From positions 11,382,442 to 11,446,441 of the forward strand of contig NC_064045.1 of the NCBI RefSeq assembly GCF_932526225.1: a stretch of 64,000 nucleotides of DNA, in the 5' to 3' direction. Shown one piece after another: positions 35,568 to 44,962 of this stretch. This DNA is from Nematostella vectensis. Taxonomy: Eukaryota > Cnidaria > Anthozoa > Actiniaria > Edwardsiidae. Under the pieces are notes generated by a model. That model did not search any database and was not told the DNA's origin. It saw only the letters and a program-made list of their open reading frames with translations. Made by a program: the position numbers and the translations under genes. The stretch's first letter is position 1. Each line of letters begins with the position of its first letter.

Positions 35568-37196
35568 GGATCGAGTTTTCTGATACAAATCTTAACAAAA
35601 ATGGATTTTTTATGCCTTTGCAGTATCTCCATGGGATGCTTTTTGTCGGATTAGGCTACAAATAAAGTCTGACTCACGGATATATGACATACCAGAGAGT
35701 GATCTTGCTTATATTTTATAGTTTTGTCTACAAATAGTATGTCTATTGTGAACCAAAAGTGGACTTTTGGACGTTGTGGGTGGGTGTGTTCGCACCCCCT
35801 GCACCCCCCCCCCCCCCCTTGGGTACGGACGGGCCTGTCGTCTTTTGAAGCAAGAAAGTCATGCAGAAGCGAATATTCTCATCCACTGTAGTTATTTTGA
35901 TCAAGCAATGGTGAATTTGGATGTTTACTCTTCAATAACAGTAGATTGCATTTCCATCTTTTGAAGCAAGAATAAAATTCTTTGGGGATATGATACTTTG
36001 GGGCGACTGTTCTTGATACCAATATTTTTAGTAACAGTTCTTCATACAAACAATAGAAAGTAATTGCATTGAGCCAGTTTGTGGCAACTGTTCCTTACCT
36101 GTCTGGTATTTTACTGTGTTGTTTTTAGAATGTTTTGAAGAACAGTTGACATCTTCACAAAGTTTACTCTTCCATTTCTCACATTCAACAGTTGATAACA
36201 ATGCTGCTGCACTGTGACGATAAGGGCACTGAAAAATAAATCAATTGTAAATAACAATGAACATAATTTATGATATGTAATAGTCATGTCCCACTATGAG
36301 ATTCTGTGTCATAACCCGCAAGGCTTTAGGTACAGTACGAGGGACATTGATATTCATGGCAGCAGAGGGATGACGATGGCACACAGATTTCTTTGCACAA
36401 TTATTGTCTCTCTGCCATGTAAAATGAATGGGTAAATATGCATAAAAGAAAAAAAAGCTCAAGATTGGTAAATATGTACTATAGACTTTCATTTTTTTTT
36501 TCATTTTATTTCTCTAAACCCCTTTTTACATGGATTACATGTTTTTGACTGCATAAAATTTGTGTTGGATGGAGTGGTGTTTACAAAAGTTTACAAAAGC
36601 AAATTTTTAGTTTGCCATCTCATTTTCCATTGGGATACCCTGGTCCCCTAAAAAATTGGTGTTATGCAGTGCAGCTAATAAATTTTGGTAAATCAATTTC
36701 TCAGAATATTTTCTTCCTCGAATCTTTTATAGACTTCAAGTGTCACTACAATAAAATATATCTTCATGAAAAGAATATTACTGGAAATAACAAACAAGTG
36801 TTCGATATTTTAGGAGCTTACCTGACCAGTTTTGAAGGGACAATCTTTTTTATCGATAAAATATGAACAGTCCGCAAGCTTCCTACTGTTTAACTTTTTT
36901 TGGCTTGCATTAACCTTGACCATGTGGACTTTACTATAATTTGTAGTGACCTCTTTGGCGTATTTCGTTTCTACAATTTTTCCCAAAATATCGCAACCAT
37001 TCATTCCCACATTTGCGGCCTCCGCAACATCTGAAGACCAAAAATTGACAAAACCCGACTGCCTAGACTTTCCACTCTCATCCCGTAGGATTACTACGTC
37101 TTTCACGGGACCGAACTTATTAAACAACTCAAGCAAAACATTCTCCGTCACGTCTTCTGACAGTCCGCCAATCCAGACCGGGAAGGAAGCCGCCAT
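15247..37196 (-). CDS. MARF1: MARF1, meiosis regulator and mRNA stability factor 1 (limkain-b1)
   Basis: A cytoplasmic RNA-binding endoribonuclease family that degrades target mRNAs and guards the germline in mammals (family knowledge). Exons: 37196-36822, 36228-36099, 34877-34720, 34205-33854, 33225-33044, 32231-31941, 30946-30768, 30061-29404, 28838-28464, 27917-27677, 27303-27104, 26423-26196, 25657-25612, 25262-25051, 24619-23981, one uncertain, 22934-22747, 19385-19155, 18698-18589, 18168-17993, 17020-16916, 16723-16664, 16334-16089, 15641-15247. Every junction is GT-AG and in phase. The start ATG sits in AAGATGG with an in-frame TAG four codons before the nearest upstream GTG. The product is about 1,930-1,960 residues, somewhat longer than the mammalian protein (about 1,740). 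Domains: RRM, CCCH, Cys/His cluster, NYN, RRM, RRM, nine LOTUS repeats, acidic tail. Minus-strand introns hold MITEs, tandem exon-edge copies and a tRNA-like sequence. Identity is firm; the linker exon near 23.6-23.9 kb is not. Confidence 0.95.
17407..18090. repeat. tandem copies of the end of MARF1 exon 20 with its splice donor
   Basis: Five units of 115-160 bp. Four contain CTACCTACCGATATCGTCAA (minus strand: the end of exon 20 and its GTAGGT donor) and CCTCTGTCAAGAGGACCATC (coding for the preceding residues). The rightmost unit is the real exon, and the others lie in the downstream intron. Each decoy retains the donor but is interrupted by TAG right after it. Confidence 0.9.
17993..22934 (-). 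CDS. MARF1: MARF1 exons 17-20: LOTUS repeats 7-9
   Basis: Exons 22934-22747, 19385-19155, 18698-18589 and 18168-17993. LOTUS 7 contains [24 protein letters not shown] 8 contains [17 protein letters not shown] and [18 protein letters not shown] 9 is split over two exons (CVSLNR / [12 protein letters not shown], then [16 protein letters not shown]). Phases are 1-0, 0-0, 0-2 and 2-1. Partial copies of the exon 18 and exon 20 edges lie in the flanking introns. Confidence 0.93.
18115..18305. repeat. tandem duplication of the start of MARF1 exon 20 with its acceptor
   Basis: AGTCCGCAGCACGGC...GAGCGAACCTAGCAAAGAG occurs at 18115-18201 and again at 18220-18305 with one or two changes. The outer copy keeps the CTAG acceptor but runs into an in-frame TAG, so the inner copy is the functional exon. 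Confidence 0.9.
19087..19205. repeat. partial duplication of the end of MARF1 exon 18
   Basis: TTACCTCCACCACGGCAACA near 19086-19137 copies TTACCTCCACTACGGCACCA of the true exon end at 19150-19200. The copy encodes [12 protein letters not shown] on the minus strand, a LOTUS C-terminus next to its own GTAAGG donor, and lies in the downstream intron. Confidence 0.8.
19386..22746. other. long MARF1 intron without recognised gene
   Basis: It contains poly-T at about 20031-20045, CCCGCGTAGCAAGTAGTAGCG-type short repeats at 20875-20975 (shortened here), and a 150-bp segment at 22094-22245 repeated at 63853-63990. A duplicated GGATTGCTGGAAACCCTGTG / AGATTGCTGGGAACCCTGTG pair lies at 22660-22745. 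No supported coding exon. Confidence 0.6.
22094..22245 (+). repeat. dispersed repeat, copy in MARF1 intron
   Basis: AATTAGCTGGCCTGGTCGCA...CACGCGAGTGGTACAGATAG...GGAGCTCCGCGC matches 63853-63990 in the same orientation with few differences. No open frame or inverted ends are evident, so it is probably the edge of a larger transposon. Confidence 0.75.
23613..23703 (-). CDS. MARF1: candidate MARF1 linker exon (uncertain)
   Basis: Exon 15 ends in phase 0 and the next certain exon (22934) needs a phase-1 donor, so an exon of length 3n+1 must lie between. This 91-nt stretch fits: acceptor CTTTCAG, open frame with [13 protein letters not shown]. Its donor ATG|GTTTTC is weak. An alternative or additional micro-exon lies at about 23870-23913 (GACTCAAATAG start, ATG|GTATGT donor, phase 0). 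Confidence 0.35.
23981..27917 (-). CDS. MARF1: MARF1 exons 10-15: LOTUS repeats 2-6
   Basis: Exons 27917-27677, 27303-27104, 26423-26196, 25657-25612 (46 nt linker), 25262-25051 and 24619-23981. Each LOTUS/OST-HTH repeat shows an L..LL helix, then LPL..(F/V)...Y, then (Y/G)GF..L.DLL..(I/V)P.V, for example [24 protein letters not shown] domains bind RNA (G-rich or G4) or Vasa-type helicases (family knowledge). Exon 15 also holds a Ser/Lys/Pro linker with three PSK-spaced repeats ([15 protein letters not shown]). Donors repeatedly follow the last repeat codon at phase 0, so repeats and exons are nearly co-extensive. Confidence 0.93.
26612..26684 (+). tRNA. tRNA-Arg(CCG)-like sequence, possibly a pseudogene
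   Basis: 73 nt. The acceptor stem GACCGTG/CGTGGTC pairs with two G-U wobbles. TGGCCTAATGG is a good A box. The anticodon loop TTCCGAA gives CCG. Two defects are visible: a C-A mismatch in the anticodon stem (TCTGA/TCAAA), and C instead of a purine at the T-loop position before A58 (GGTTCCAGTCC). It lies in the MARF1 intron between exons 12 and 11, on the opposite strand. Confidence 0.65.
28464..30946 (-). CDS. MARF1: MARF1 exons 7-9: two RRMs, linker and first LOTUS repeat
   Basis: Exons 30946-30768, 30061-29404 and 28838-28464. Exon 7 holds the RRM starting [17 protein letters not shown] and ending [13 protein letters not shown]. Exon 8 carries a Ser/Pro/Tyr-rich linker ([13 protein letters not shown]) and begins the second RRM with [17 protein letters not shown]. 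Exon 9 finishes that RRM ([16 protein letters not shown]) and encodes LOTUS 1 ([17 protein letters not shown]). Phases are 2-0-0. Confidence 0.93.
30062..30767. other. MARF1 intron, AT-rich
   Basis: Contains a TTTGCGG/ACGGTTTTGCGG T-rich stretch at 30340-30480, but no gene, repeat array or clear inverted repeat. Confidence 0.5.
31037..31477. mobile_element. MITE with TACCGTA termini, about 440 bp
   Basis: TACCGTATAAATGATCTAAT...AACGC at the left is complementary to GCGTTTATAAGATCATTT...ACGGTA at the right. The interior repeats (T/G)AACGCC(T/C)CC motifs. It is inserted in the MARF1 intron between exons 7 and 6. Confidence 0.85.
31941..33225 (-). CDS. MARF1: MARF1 exons 5-6: NYN ribonuclease domain
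   Basis: Exon 5 is 33225-33044 and exon 6 is 32231-31941. [13 protein letters not shown] starts the PIN-like NYN fold and supplies the first acidic site (D and N of DIEN). CVCDIN follows, then [11 protein letters not shown], and [20 protein letters not shown] carries the metal-binding acidic residues expected of the family. [20 protein letters not shown] closes the domain. This is the part that cleaves RNA in characterised MARF1. The acidic residues look intact, so activity is plausible (inference). Confidence 0.95.
32293..32462. mobile_element. short MITE with CCAGGCG termini and a G-run
   Basis: CCAGGCGCATACACAGGGGG at the left pairs with CCCCCTCAGCC...TACACGCCTGG at the right. It lies in the MARF1 intron between exons 6 and 5. 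Confidence 0.65.
33854..34877 (-). CDS. MARF1: MARF1 exons 3-4: Cys/His-rich and low-complexity region
   Basis: Exon 3 is 34877-34720 and exon 4 is 34205-33854, with donor GTATGT and acceptor TTTTCTAG at phase 0. Cys/His clusters ([35 protein letters not shown] across the junction) look like a C2H2-type finger. A His/Ser/Pro-rich linker and further CxxC pairs (TTCFSCGDS) follow. The intron between holds the MITE at 34309-34464. Confidence 0.85.
34309..34464. mobile_element. MITE related to 141-287
   Basis: GAGCTGTAGCGGGCC on the left and CCCTGTTACGGCCGTG on the right. The interior has two G-runs and CAGCCACGCCCTTACT, matching the layout of 141-287. It lies in the MARF1 intron between exons 4 and 3. 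Confidence 0.7.
35449..35835. mobile_element. MITE, GGCCTGTACCCAGGATTTTT termini with long G- and C-runs
   Basis: The left end GGCCTGTACCCAGGATTTTT followed by a 14-G run is mirrored by a C-run, TTGGGTACGGACGGGCC. Inside are a (GT)n tract and CTACAAATAAAGTCTGAC. A fragment of the same family sits inverted at 47555-47665. It lies in the MARF1 intron between exons 3 and 2. Confidence 0.75.
36099..36228 (-). CDS. MARF1: MARF1 exon 2: completes CCCH zinc finger
   Basis: The acceptor TTTTCAG is followed by CPYRH. With exon 1 this gives C-x8-C-x6-C-x3-H, close to the classical C-x8-C-x5-C-x3-H RNA-binding finger. More Cys/His follows ([14 protein letters not shown]). Ends in phase 1 before GTAAGG. 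Confidence 0.88.
36822..37196 (-). CDS. MARF1: MARF1 exon 1: N-terminal RRM and start of CCCH finger
   Basis: Residues 1-125. An RRM fold is visible: [20 protein letters not shown] (RNP2-like), then [15 protein letters not shown] (RNP1-like SGFVNF). It ends in [16 protein letters not shown], the first half of a zinc finger completed by exon 2. The donor GTAAGC follows at phase 0. Confidence 0.9.
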
Positions 37197-37634
37197 CTTG
37201 AATCCTTCGTTCACTTCCTACGAAGGCTCGCAAGGAGTCCTGGGATATTTATTGCTACCTGGAATACCCAGAATGCAATACAAGGCCCTTGGAGAGATGG
37301 AAGCTGGCGAAAAAGCCAGTCGTTTCCTGTCTCTGGAAAAAAGGAGTAAAGCAAAGACTCACATTGGAAAAATCGGGCCGTACCAATGAACAAATTATTA
37401 GGAAATGACCAGTGAAAAAGTGGGGAGAGAGGGCAGCCAAATGATTTTGCCAATAGTATCAGATAAATGGATCTGAGGAAGGGAGGGGGTAGCAGTGAGA
37501 TTATAATAATAACTTTTATAATAACGTTTTATAATAACTTAACTTAAAGACTCAAGTCTTCTAGCTTTACAGTAGGTGTCTTGCTAATCGAGGAGACAAC
37601 GACGCCAGACACGAACAAGCAAAGTAGCAAATAA
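37197..37634. promoter_or_regulatory. probable MARF1 5-prime UTR and promoter region
   Basis: This is the 440 bp between the MARF1 start codon and the nearest transposon. No TATA box or other factor site was recognised. The promoter label rests on position only. If transcription starts farther upstream, the transposon at 37642 would lie in the promoter or 5-prime UTR. Confidence 0.35.
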
Positions 37635-37641
37635 TGTATAC

Positions 37642-38650
37642 CAAGAGAGCATAAGACAAGAGAGGGACACTTTGGCATTACCCGTGCGCCATGTCGATTC
37701 CGAATCTGGCGATTTTTAGTAACCACCACCCCACCACTGCGCGTGAGGATTTGCTCCTTTTATTTTGTCCTACTCCCCCGTGGGTTGCGTGTTGTTGTTT
37801 TGCCCGATAGGAATGAAAAGAGATCATGTAAAATAACTCGGAAGAAGAAAACAAATACTCACAGAAAGCTAAATCCCTGAATAATTTGACTGTTTTGTTT
37901 GTCTGAGCGGCGAAGTCAAGTCAAGAAGAAAGAAAATAGCGACGAGCGAAAAAATGGCTGTGATACGCGTTTGATTCAAATCCTCCAAATCACTCCAGCT
38001 TGTATAATATACTTAATAGTTATAGAAATGTCTAGAAGCAGCATCAAAGAAGTACAGTAATAACTCCCTCTTTATTTTCTCACTATTAGAGAATCTCAGA
38101 TACTTCAGCTTGCTGGCTTGGATCATCACAAAAATGCATTCCCTCGCTACAAGGATTGTTTTATGAATTGTATTTTTCTTGGATTTCTTCTCAATTAACC
38201 GGAATATTCACAAAAACCAATATCATATCTAACTTACAGATTTTATTTGACCATTAGGAAGATAATGAATGTTGAGAAACCACGAAGAAGCAGCAAGTAC
38301 AGCGGAAGCGGTGTTTGAAGCACGAGGTTTTCCGCTCTTGATTTTGAATCAAGTCTCTGAAGTTTTTTTTTTTTTACACGTTTTTGAAATCTTGCAATTC
38401 TCGAAGTACTACATCCCCTTAATAAACCGCAACTGCCTGTATCCTTGATGCTAGAATGAAATTGTCGATGTAATTAGTGCAAATAGAGTGGGTTTTTTTT
38501 TTCGGATTCAAGTCACAAAACAGCGGCAAACAACAAGATGTAAATGCCAAAACGCGGGGGTATGGTGAGTAAAAATGCTCACGCGCAGTCGGAATCGACA
38601 AGGCGCGCGGGTAATACCAAAGTGTCCCTCTCTTATCTTATGCTCTCTTG
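37642..38650. mobile_element. non-autonomous DNA transposon with long TIRs, copy 2
   Basis: Same family as 6001-7065, starting CAAGAGAGCATAAGACAAG and ending with its complement. A perfect 7-bp target-site duplication TGTATAC lies at 37635-37641 and 38651-38657. The right inverted repeat has lost an inner segment relative to copy 1. No transposase. It is inserted about 440 bp upstream of the MARF1 start codon. Confidence 0.92.
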
Positions 38651-38658
38651 TGTATACA

Positions 38659-38813
38659 GGTATATTAGGGGAAGCGATGGGTAAATCCGAGACTTGCGGA
38701 GGCGCCGGAGACCCGCGTTTCAGAATACGAGCCCGTTTCAGAATCCGAGCCCGAGCCCGGGACTTTTTGCGAGACTTATGAATTTTCGAGGTACCCAACG
38801 CTACCCCTTATAC
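38659..38813. mobile_element. small GC-rich MITE
   Basis: GTATATTAGGGGAAGCGATG at the left is imperfectly complementary to AACGCTACCCCTTATAC at the right. The interior repeats TTTCAGAAT(A/C)CGAGCCCG. It begins right after the preceding transposon's target duplication. Confidence 0.7.
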
Positions 38814-39329
38814 TAGCCTGGCATTGTCTCCCCCGTATAGGTATTTCTGTTAAAATAAGCAATAATCCCTCCCATCCCTTCGAATGTACAAACCTTTGAC
38901 GGATGCCCATACGAATAAATGTGATGAAAATGAAACGTGAATGTTTAATAAATATTGCAATGAGTTTATTTCATTTAAAGTGTAATTTCCAAGACAAAAA
39001 TCAAATAATGATACAAATAAAAAAATGGCCCAACTGTGATTTTGTTTGCTAAGGGAAGTTTAAACTAAAAATCCCGTTCAAATTTAATTTTTCTTAAAAA
39101 AGAAACTCGGAGTTCTTTATTTTAAAAAATGGCGGAGTATCACACGCACAACAAAAAGCTTCTGGTGATAATGTCAAACCCTTTCAGCTTGCAAAATGAT
39201 CTAAAAAAAGTCATTAGCGTGCTTGACAGACGTTAGCGAATCCTTACAAACAATAACATTTTCCTTTTTCTTCATTTTTATATTGATATTTTTACTATTA
39301 TTCCAGTAACGATGATCATAAAAGAAAAA
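38814..39329. other. intergenic AT-rich DNA
   Basis: No gene, array or inverted repeat recognised. Confidence 0.5.
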
Positions 39330-41127
39330 AAAAATCCTCAGGAATGACGACTTGTGACCTAGCAGCAGGTTGCGGATTTTTACTTCACTGACAACGTAGC
39401 GATAAATTGTGTCCAAGAATCGTGTAGCGAGGCGCTAAAGCTAGCATGTACAGTACAGCTAGTACTGTACAGTGATTAGTTTTGTTGAACTGTAAACCAT
39501 AATTTGTTACTCGGGTTGACAGATTGGCTCACTATTTGGTCCAAAATGTTAATGGAAATACCTTCCTGAACGCGCATTTTGGATTCCAGGTCATTAAATT
39601 GGCATAAAGTTCTTTTTAGAATTTATCTCCGTATCAATAAATAATAAATGAACACCCCCATTACCGCATTCGGTTGTCTGAGGGTCTTTTGATACGCCCA
39701 AGATAGAGACGTGACTGGGAAAACGTTAAAAGGTATTTACGCTTTTATCATTTTTACTCTATTTGATTAAAAATTTTGAATTTTATTTTTAATCAAACTT
39801 GATTTGAAGAAAGAAAGTTATTAAAAAAACGAGCAACCCTGCCACAGAAACCCTAGAAACCCTGCCACAGTTGTTCTACAAAATGACTTCACACCTTTCA
39901 ATATTTCTAAAGAATGATGTATGAATACAAACAACGAAGTTGGGTGGAAGGGTATTCAGAAGTTTAACTTTAGAAAATTACAATTTTTCAAGAAAAAACA
40001 AGTTCAATTATGGTCAAACTTGTTAAATCTCGACAAATTACCCGCTTTTAAGATAAATTTCACTGATCAAATTTTTTTTTTAGTTTGTTGATCTAAACAG
40101 AATGCTTGAATATAAACACACAAAAATAATGTAATATAATGATATAAAGACCAATAATTTTTCTGAGCGCCTTTCAGTGCTACTGCGAAATGAAAAGTCT
40201 AATGAAAAGCCTCAATACAAACAAAAATGTTAATGAATTTTGTAGTTTTCTGTTGGCAACACATGTCTGTTTTAGAAAGTTTGCAAAATGTTGTTAATCT
40301 TTGGTATTCCAGGGGAGTCAATGGGAATTTATTTAAAAAAAGAATATTTTTTCTCCTAAGTTTAAAAAAACACAAAATACAAAACCTGTAAGTTATCAGG
40401 GCGAGCAAGGGATGGCGGGATAGCGGAATAGTGTAAACCAAGAGTAGGTACTGACACCAACAGTGTAAACCAAGAGTGGATACTGACACCAACAGTGTAA
40501 ACCAAAAGTGGGTACTGACACCAACAGTGTAAACCAAAAGTGGATACTGACACCAACAGTGTAAACCAAAAGTGGGTACTGACACCAACAGTGTAAACCA
40601 AACATGGGTACTGACACCAACAGTGCAAACCAAAAGTGGGTACTGACACCAACAGTGTAAACCAAAAGTGGGTACTGACACCAACAGTGTAAACCAAACA
40701 TGGTTACTGACACCAACAGTGTAAACCAAAAGTGGGTACTGACACCAACAGTGTAAACCAAACATGGTTACTGACACCAACAGTGTAAACCAAAAATGGG
40801 TACTAAGAGTGAGGGATTCGCAACCGCAAAATGCGTTTAAAGGGTAAAACACTTTCCCAAATAGATTTTTTTGTTAGGCAAAATCGTTAAAGAAACCGCA
40901 GGCTTATTTGAAACAAGTAAACATAGCTGATTTGGAAACCGAAACTTAGTAAAATTCTGCGAAATTATTTCAGGGGCACCCAATGACTTGTTTTGGTAAA
41001 CTATCTGTTTGAGAGTAAGTTTCTCTAAAACTTAAAAGTCAGCAAGATCCCTGAAAATTTCGATCACATTAATTAAATACCCTATAACTTTTGAGGACTT
41101 CTAGCCGATTCAGCGCTAAAACTATTG
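39330..41127. mobile_element. minisatellite-carrying element, copy 1
   Basis: Shares about 1.1 kb of left flank (GACTTGTGACC(T/C)AGCAGCAGG, GTGTAGCGAGGCGCTAAAGC) and 0.3 kb of right flank (GGATTCGCAACCGC to GCGCTAAAACTATTG) with copy 2 at 41205. Both copies end at the same ACTATTG. The left part has a GTACAGTAC..GTACTGTAC hairpin near 39447-39472. It carries a 12-unit 32-bp array. No coding domain is seen, so it is probably non-autonomous. Confidence 0.85.
40431..40804. repeat. 32-bp minisatellite, about 12 units
   Basis: Each unit starts GTGTAAACCA and ends ACTGACACCAACA. The variable centre is AAAGTGGGT, AACATGGTT or AGAGTGGAT. It lies inside element copy 1. Confidence 0.97.
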
Positions 41128-41204
41128 GTTACGGGCCTGGGACACATATCAAACTCTAATATTGATGAGGGGCGGGGGGGGGGGGGGGGGATTGAAAAGA
41201 AAAA

Positions 41205-44200
41205 AGAAAACAATTCCCTCAGAAATGACAACTTGTGACCCAGCAGCAGGTTGCGGAACTTTACTTCACTAACAACGTGGCGATAAATTGCGTTCAAGAA
41301 TCGTGTAGCGAGGCGCTAAAGCTAGCATGTACTATACAGCTAGTAACTACTGTACAGTGATTAGTTTTGTTGAACTGTAAACCACAATTTGTTACTCGGG
41401 TTGACAGATTGGCTCACTATTTGGTCCAAAATGTTAATGGAAATACCTTCATGAACGCGCATTTTGGATTCCAGGTCATTTAATTGGCATAAAGTTCTTT
41501 TTAGAATTTATCTCCGTATCAATAAATAATGAATGAGCACACCCATATTACCGCATTCGGTTGTCTGAGGGTATTTTGATACGCCCAAGATAGAGACGTG
41601 ACTGGGAAAACGTTAAAAGGTATTTACTCTATTTGATTAACAATTTTAAATTTTATTTTTAATCAAACTTGATTTGAAGAAAGAGAATTATTAAAGAAAC
41701 GAGCAACCCTGTCACAGAAACCCTAGAAACCCTGCCACAGTTGTTCTACAAAATGACTTCACACCTTTTAATATTTCTAAAGAATGATCTATGAATACAA
41801 ACAACGAAGTTGGGTGGAAGGGTATTCAGAAGTTTAACTTTAGAAAATTACAATTTTTCAAGAAAAAACAAGTTCAATTATGGTCAAACTTGTTAAATCT
41901 CGACAAATTACCCGCTTTTAAGATAAATTTCACTGATCAAAACCTTTTTTTAATTTGTTAATCTAAACAGAATGCTTGAATATACACACACAAAAAGAAT
42001 GTAATATAATGATATAAAGACCAAGAATTTTTCTGAGCGCCTTTCAGTGCTACTGCGAAATGAAAAGTCTAATGAAAAGCCTCAATACAAACAAAAATGT
42101 TAATGAATTTGGTAGTTTTCTGTCGGCAACACATGTCTGTTTTAGAAAGTTTGCAAAATGTTGTTAATCTTTGGTATTTCAGGGGATACAATGGGAATTT
42201 TCAAGAAAAAAAGATAATTTTTTTCTCTTCTAAGTTTAAAAAAATCACAAAATACAAAATAGCACCTGCTTTCGCCCATTTAAACCTGTAAGTTATCAGG
42301 GTGAGCAAGCACAACGGGGTTGCCGGGATAGTGGAATAGTGTAAACCAAGAGTGGATACTGACACCAACAGTGTAAACCAAAAGTGGGTACTGACACCAA
42401 CAGTGTAAACCAAGAGTAGGTACTGACACCAACAGCGTAAACCAAGAGTGGGAACTGACACCAACAGTGTAAACCAAGAGTGGATACAGACACCAACAAC
42501 GTAAACCAAGAGTGGATACTGACACCAACAACGTTAACCAAAAGTGGGTACTGACACCAACAGTGTAAACCAAAAGTGGGTACTGACACCAACAGTGTAA
42601 ACCAAGAGTGGATACTGACACCAACAGTGTAAACCAAAAGTGGGTACTGACACCAACAGTGTAAACCAAAAGTGGTTACTGACACCAACAGTGTAAACCA
42701 AGAGTGGATACTGACACCAACAGTGTAAACCAAAAGTGGATACTGACACCAACAGTGTAAACCAAGAGTGGGTACTGACACCAACAGTGTAAACCAAGAG
42801 TGGGTACTGACACCAACAGTGTAAACCAAGAGTGGGTACTGACACCAACAGTGTAAACCAAGAGTGGGTACTGACACCAACAGTGTAAACCAAGAGTGGG
42901 TACTGACACCAACAGTGTAAACCAAACATGGTTACTGACACCAACAGTGTAAACCAAGAGTGGATACTGACACCAACAGCGTAAACCAAGAGTGGATACT
43001 GACACCAACAGTGTAAACCAAAAGTGGGTACTGACACCAACAGTGTAAACCAAAAGTGGGTACTGACACCAATAGTGTAAACCAAGAGTAGGTACTGACA
43101 CCAACAGTGTAAACCAAAAGTGGATACTGACACCAACAGTGTAAACCAAAAGTGGGTACTGACACCAACAGTGTAAACCAAGAGTAGGTACTGACACCAA
43201 CAGTGTAAACCAAAAGTGGATACTGACACCAACAGTGTAAACCAAGAGTGGATACTGACACCAACAGTGTAAACCAAGAGTAGGTACTGACACCAACAGT
43301 GTAAACCAAAAGTGTGTACTGACACCAACAGTGTAAACCAAGAGTGGATACTGACACCAACAGTGTAAACCAAAAGTGGGTACTGACACCAACAGTGTAA
43401 ACCAAAAGTGGGTACTGACACCAACAGTGTAAACCAAGAGTGGATACTGACACCAACAGTGTAAACCAAGAGTGGGTACTGACACCAACAGTGTAAACCA
43501 AGAGTGGGTACTGACACCAACAGTGTAAACCAAGAGTGGGTACAGACACCAACAGTGTAAACCAAGAGTGGGTACAGACACCAACAGTGTAAACCTAGAG
43601 TAGGTACTGACACCAACAGTGTAAACCAAGAGTGGATACAGACACCAACAGTGTAAACCAAAAGTCGTTACTGACACCAACAGTGTAACCCAAGAGTGGA
43701 TACTGACACCAACAACGTAAACCAAAAGTGGATACTGACACCAACAGTGTAAACCAAAAGTGGGTACTGACACCAACAGTGTAAACCAAAAGTGGGTACT
43801 GACACCAACAGTGTAAACCAAAGGCGGGTACAGACACCAACAGTGTAAACCAAAAGTGGGTACTGACACCAACAGTGTAAACCAAAGGCGGGTACAGACA
43901 CCAACAGTGTAAACCAAAAGTGGATACTGACACCAACAGTGTAAACCAAAAGTGGATACTGACACCAACAGTGTAAACCAAAAGTGGGTACTGACACCAA
44001 CAGTGTAAACCAAGAGTGGGTACTGACACCAACAGTGTAAACCAAAAGTCGTTACTGACACCAACAGTGTAAACCAAAAGTGGGTACTGACACCAACAGT
44101 GTAAACCAAGAGTGGGTACTGACACCAACAGTGTAAACCAAAAGTGGGTACTGACACCAACAGTGTAAACCAAGAGTGGGTACTGACACCAACAGTGTAA

Positions 44201-44593
44201 ACCAAGAGTGGGTACTGACACCAACAGTGTAAACCAAAAGTGGGTACTGACACCAACAGTGTAAACCAAAAGTGGGTACTGAGAGTGAGGGATTCGCAAC
44301 CGCAAAATGCGTTTAAAGGGTAAAACACTTTCCCAAATAGAATTTTTTGTTAGGCCAAATCATTAAAGAAACCACAGGCTTATTTGAAACAAGTAAACAT
44401 AGCTGATTTGGAAACCGAAACTTATTAAAATTCTGCGAAATTATTTCAGGGGCACCCAATGACTTGTTTTGGTAAACTATCTGTTCGAGAGTAAGTTTCT
44501 CTAAAACTTAAAAGTCAGCAAGATTTTGATCACATTAATTAAATATCCTATAACTTTTGAGGACTTCGAGCCGATTCAGCGCTAAAACTATTG
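41205..44593. mobile_element. minisatellite-carrying element, copy 2
   Basis: Same flanks as copy 1, separated from it by only about 77 bp that includes a G-run. The two copies are in the same orientation. The array between the flanks is expanded to about 61 units, accounting for almost all the length difference. Confidence 0.87.
42339..44283. repeat. 32-bp minisatellite, about 61 units
   Basis: Same unit as in 40431-40804. Variants (AAGAGTGGATA, AAAAGTGGGTA, AAGAGTAGGTA, AAGGCGGGTA, AACGTAAACC) are interspersed rather than sorted, and some multi-unit patterns recur, suggesting higher-order duplication. The minus strand has no stop in any of the three frames over long stretches. Confidence 0.97.
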
Positions 44594-44960
44594 TATTTTC
44601 GAAACTTATGGACTGATATTTTAACACCTGAAATTTATCCTTTATACATCGACTTTTCCAAAAAATATTCGAAGCGCTTCTCTCCATCATTCAGTAGATT
44701 TAAAAAAGCTTCTCTGTAGTTTTTAAGCGAAAAGAATGACGACACCAACCACGCCCATTGATGGTTTCCCATGAGCAAAGGCACGAAATTGCCACTTTCG
44801 AACGAAATAAAAATTCCCTTGGTAACAACAAATCCAAACAGATAAATTTTCTTCAGAAAAAAAGAATAAGTTCTATTTGGGCACCAATAAACCCATTTAA
44901 AGCATTTTAAACGGTTTCTGAACGATCTGGTCGTTGGGTGCCCTTATTACTTCCGCAAAA
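44594..44960. other. spacer between element copy 2 and the C-rich block
   Basis: Unique-looking AT-rich sequence without gene or repeat signature. Confidence 0.5.
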
Positions 44961-44962
44961 GA

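Noticed and set aside
36946-37389. Plus-strand 147-codon frame across the MARF1 start
   Set aside because: Mostly antisense to the RRM-coding exon 1; no domain or independent start support.
42534-44328. Minus-strand open frames of 375 and 550 codons with a Val/Tyr/Trp/Cys-rich repeat
   Set aside because: They are the translation of a 32-bp minisatellite and are equally open in all three frames. Copies 1 and 3 give the same artefact, with no codon-level conservation or splice context.
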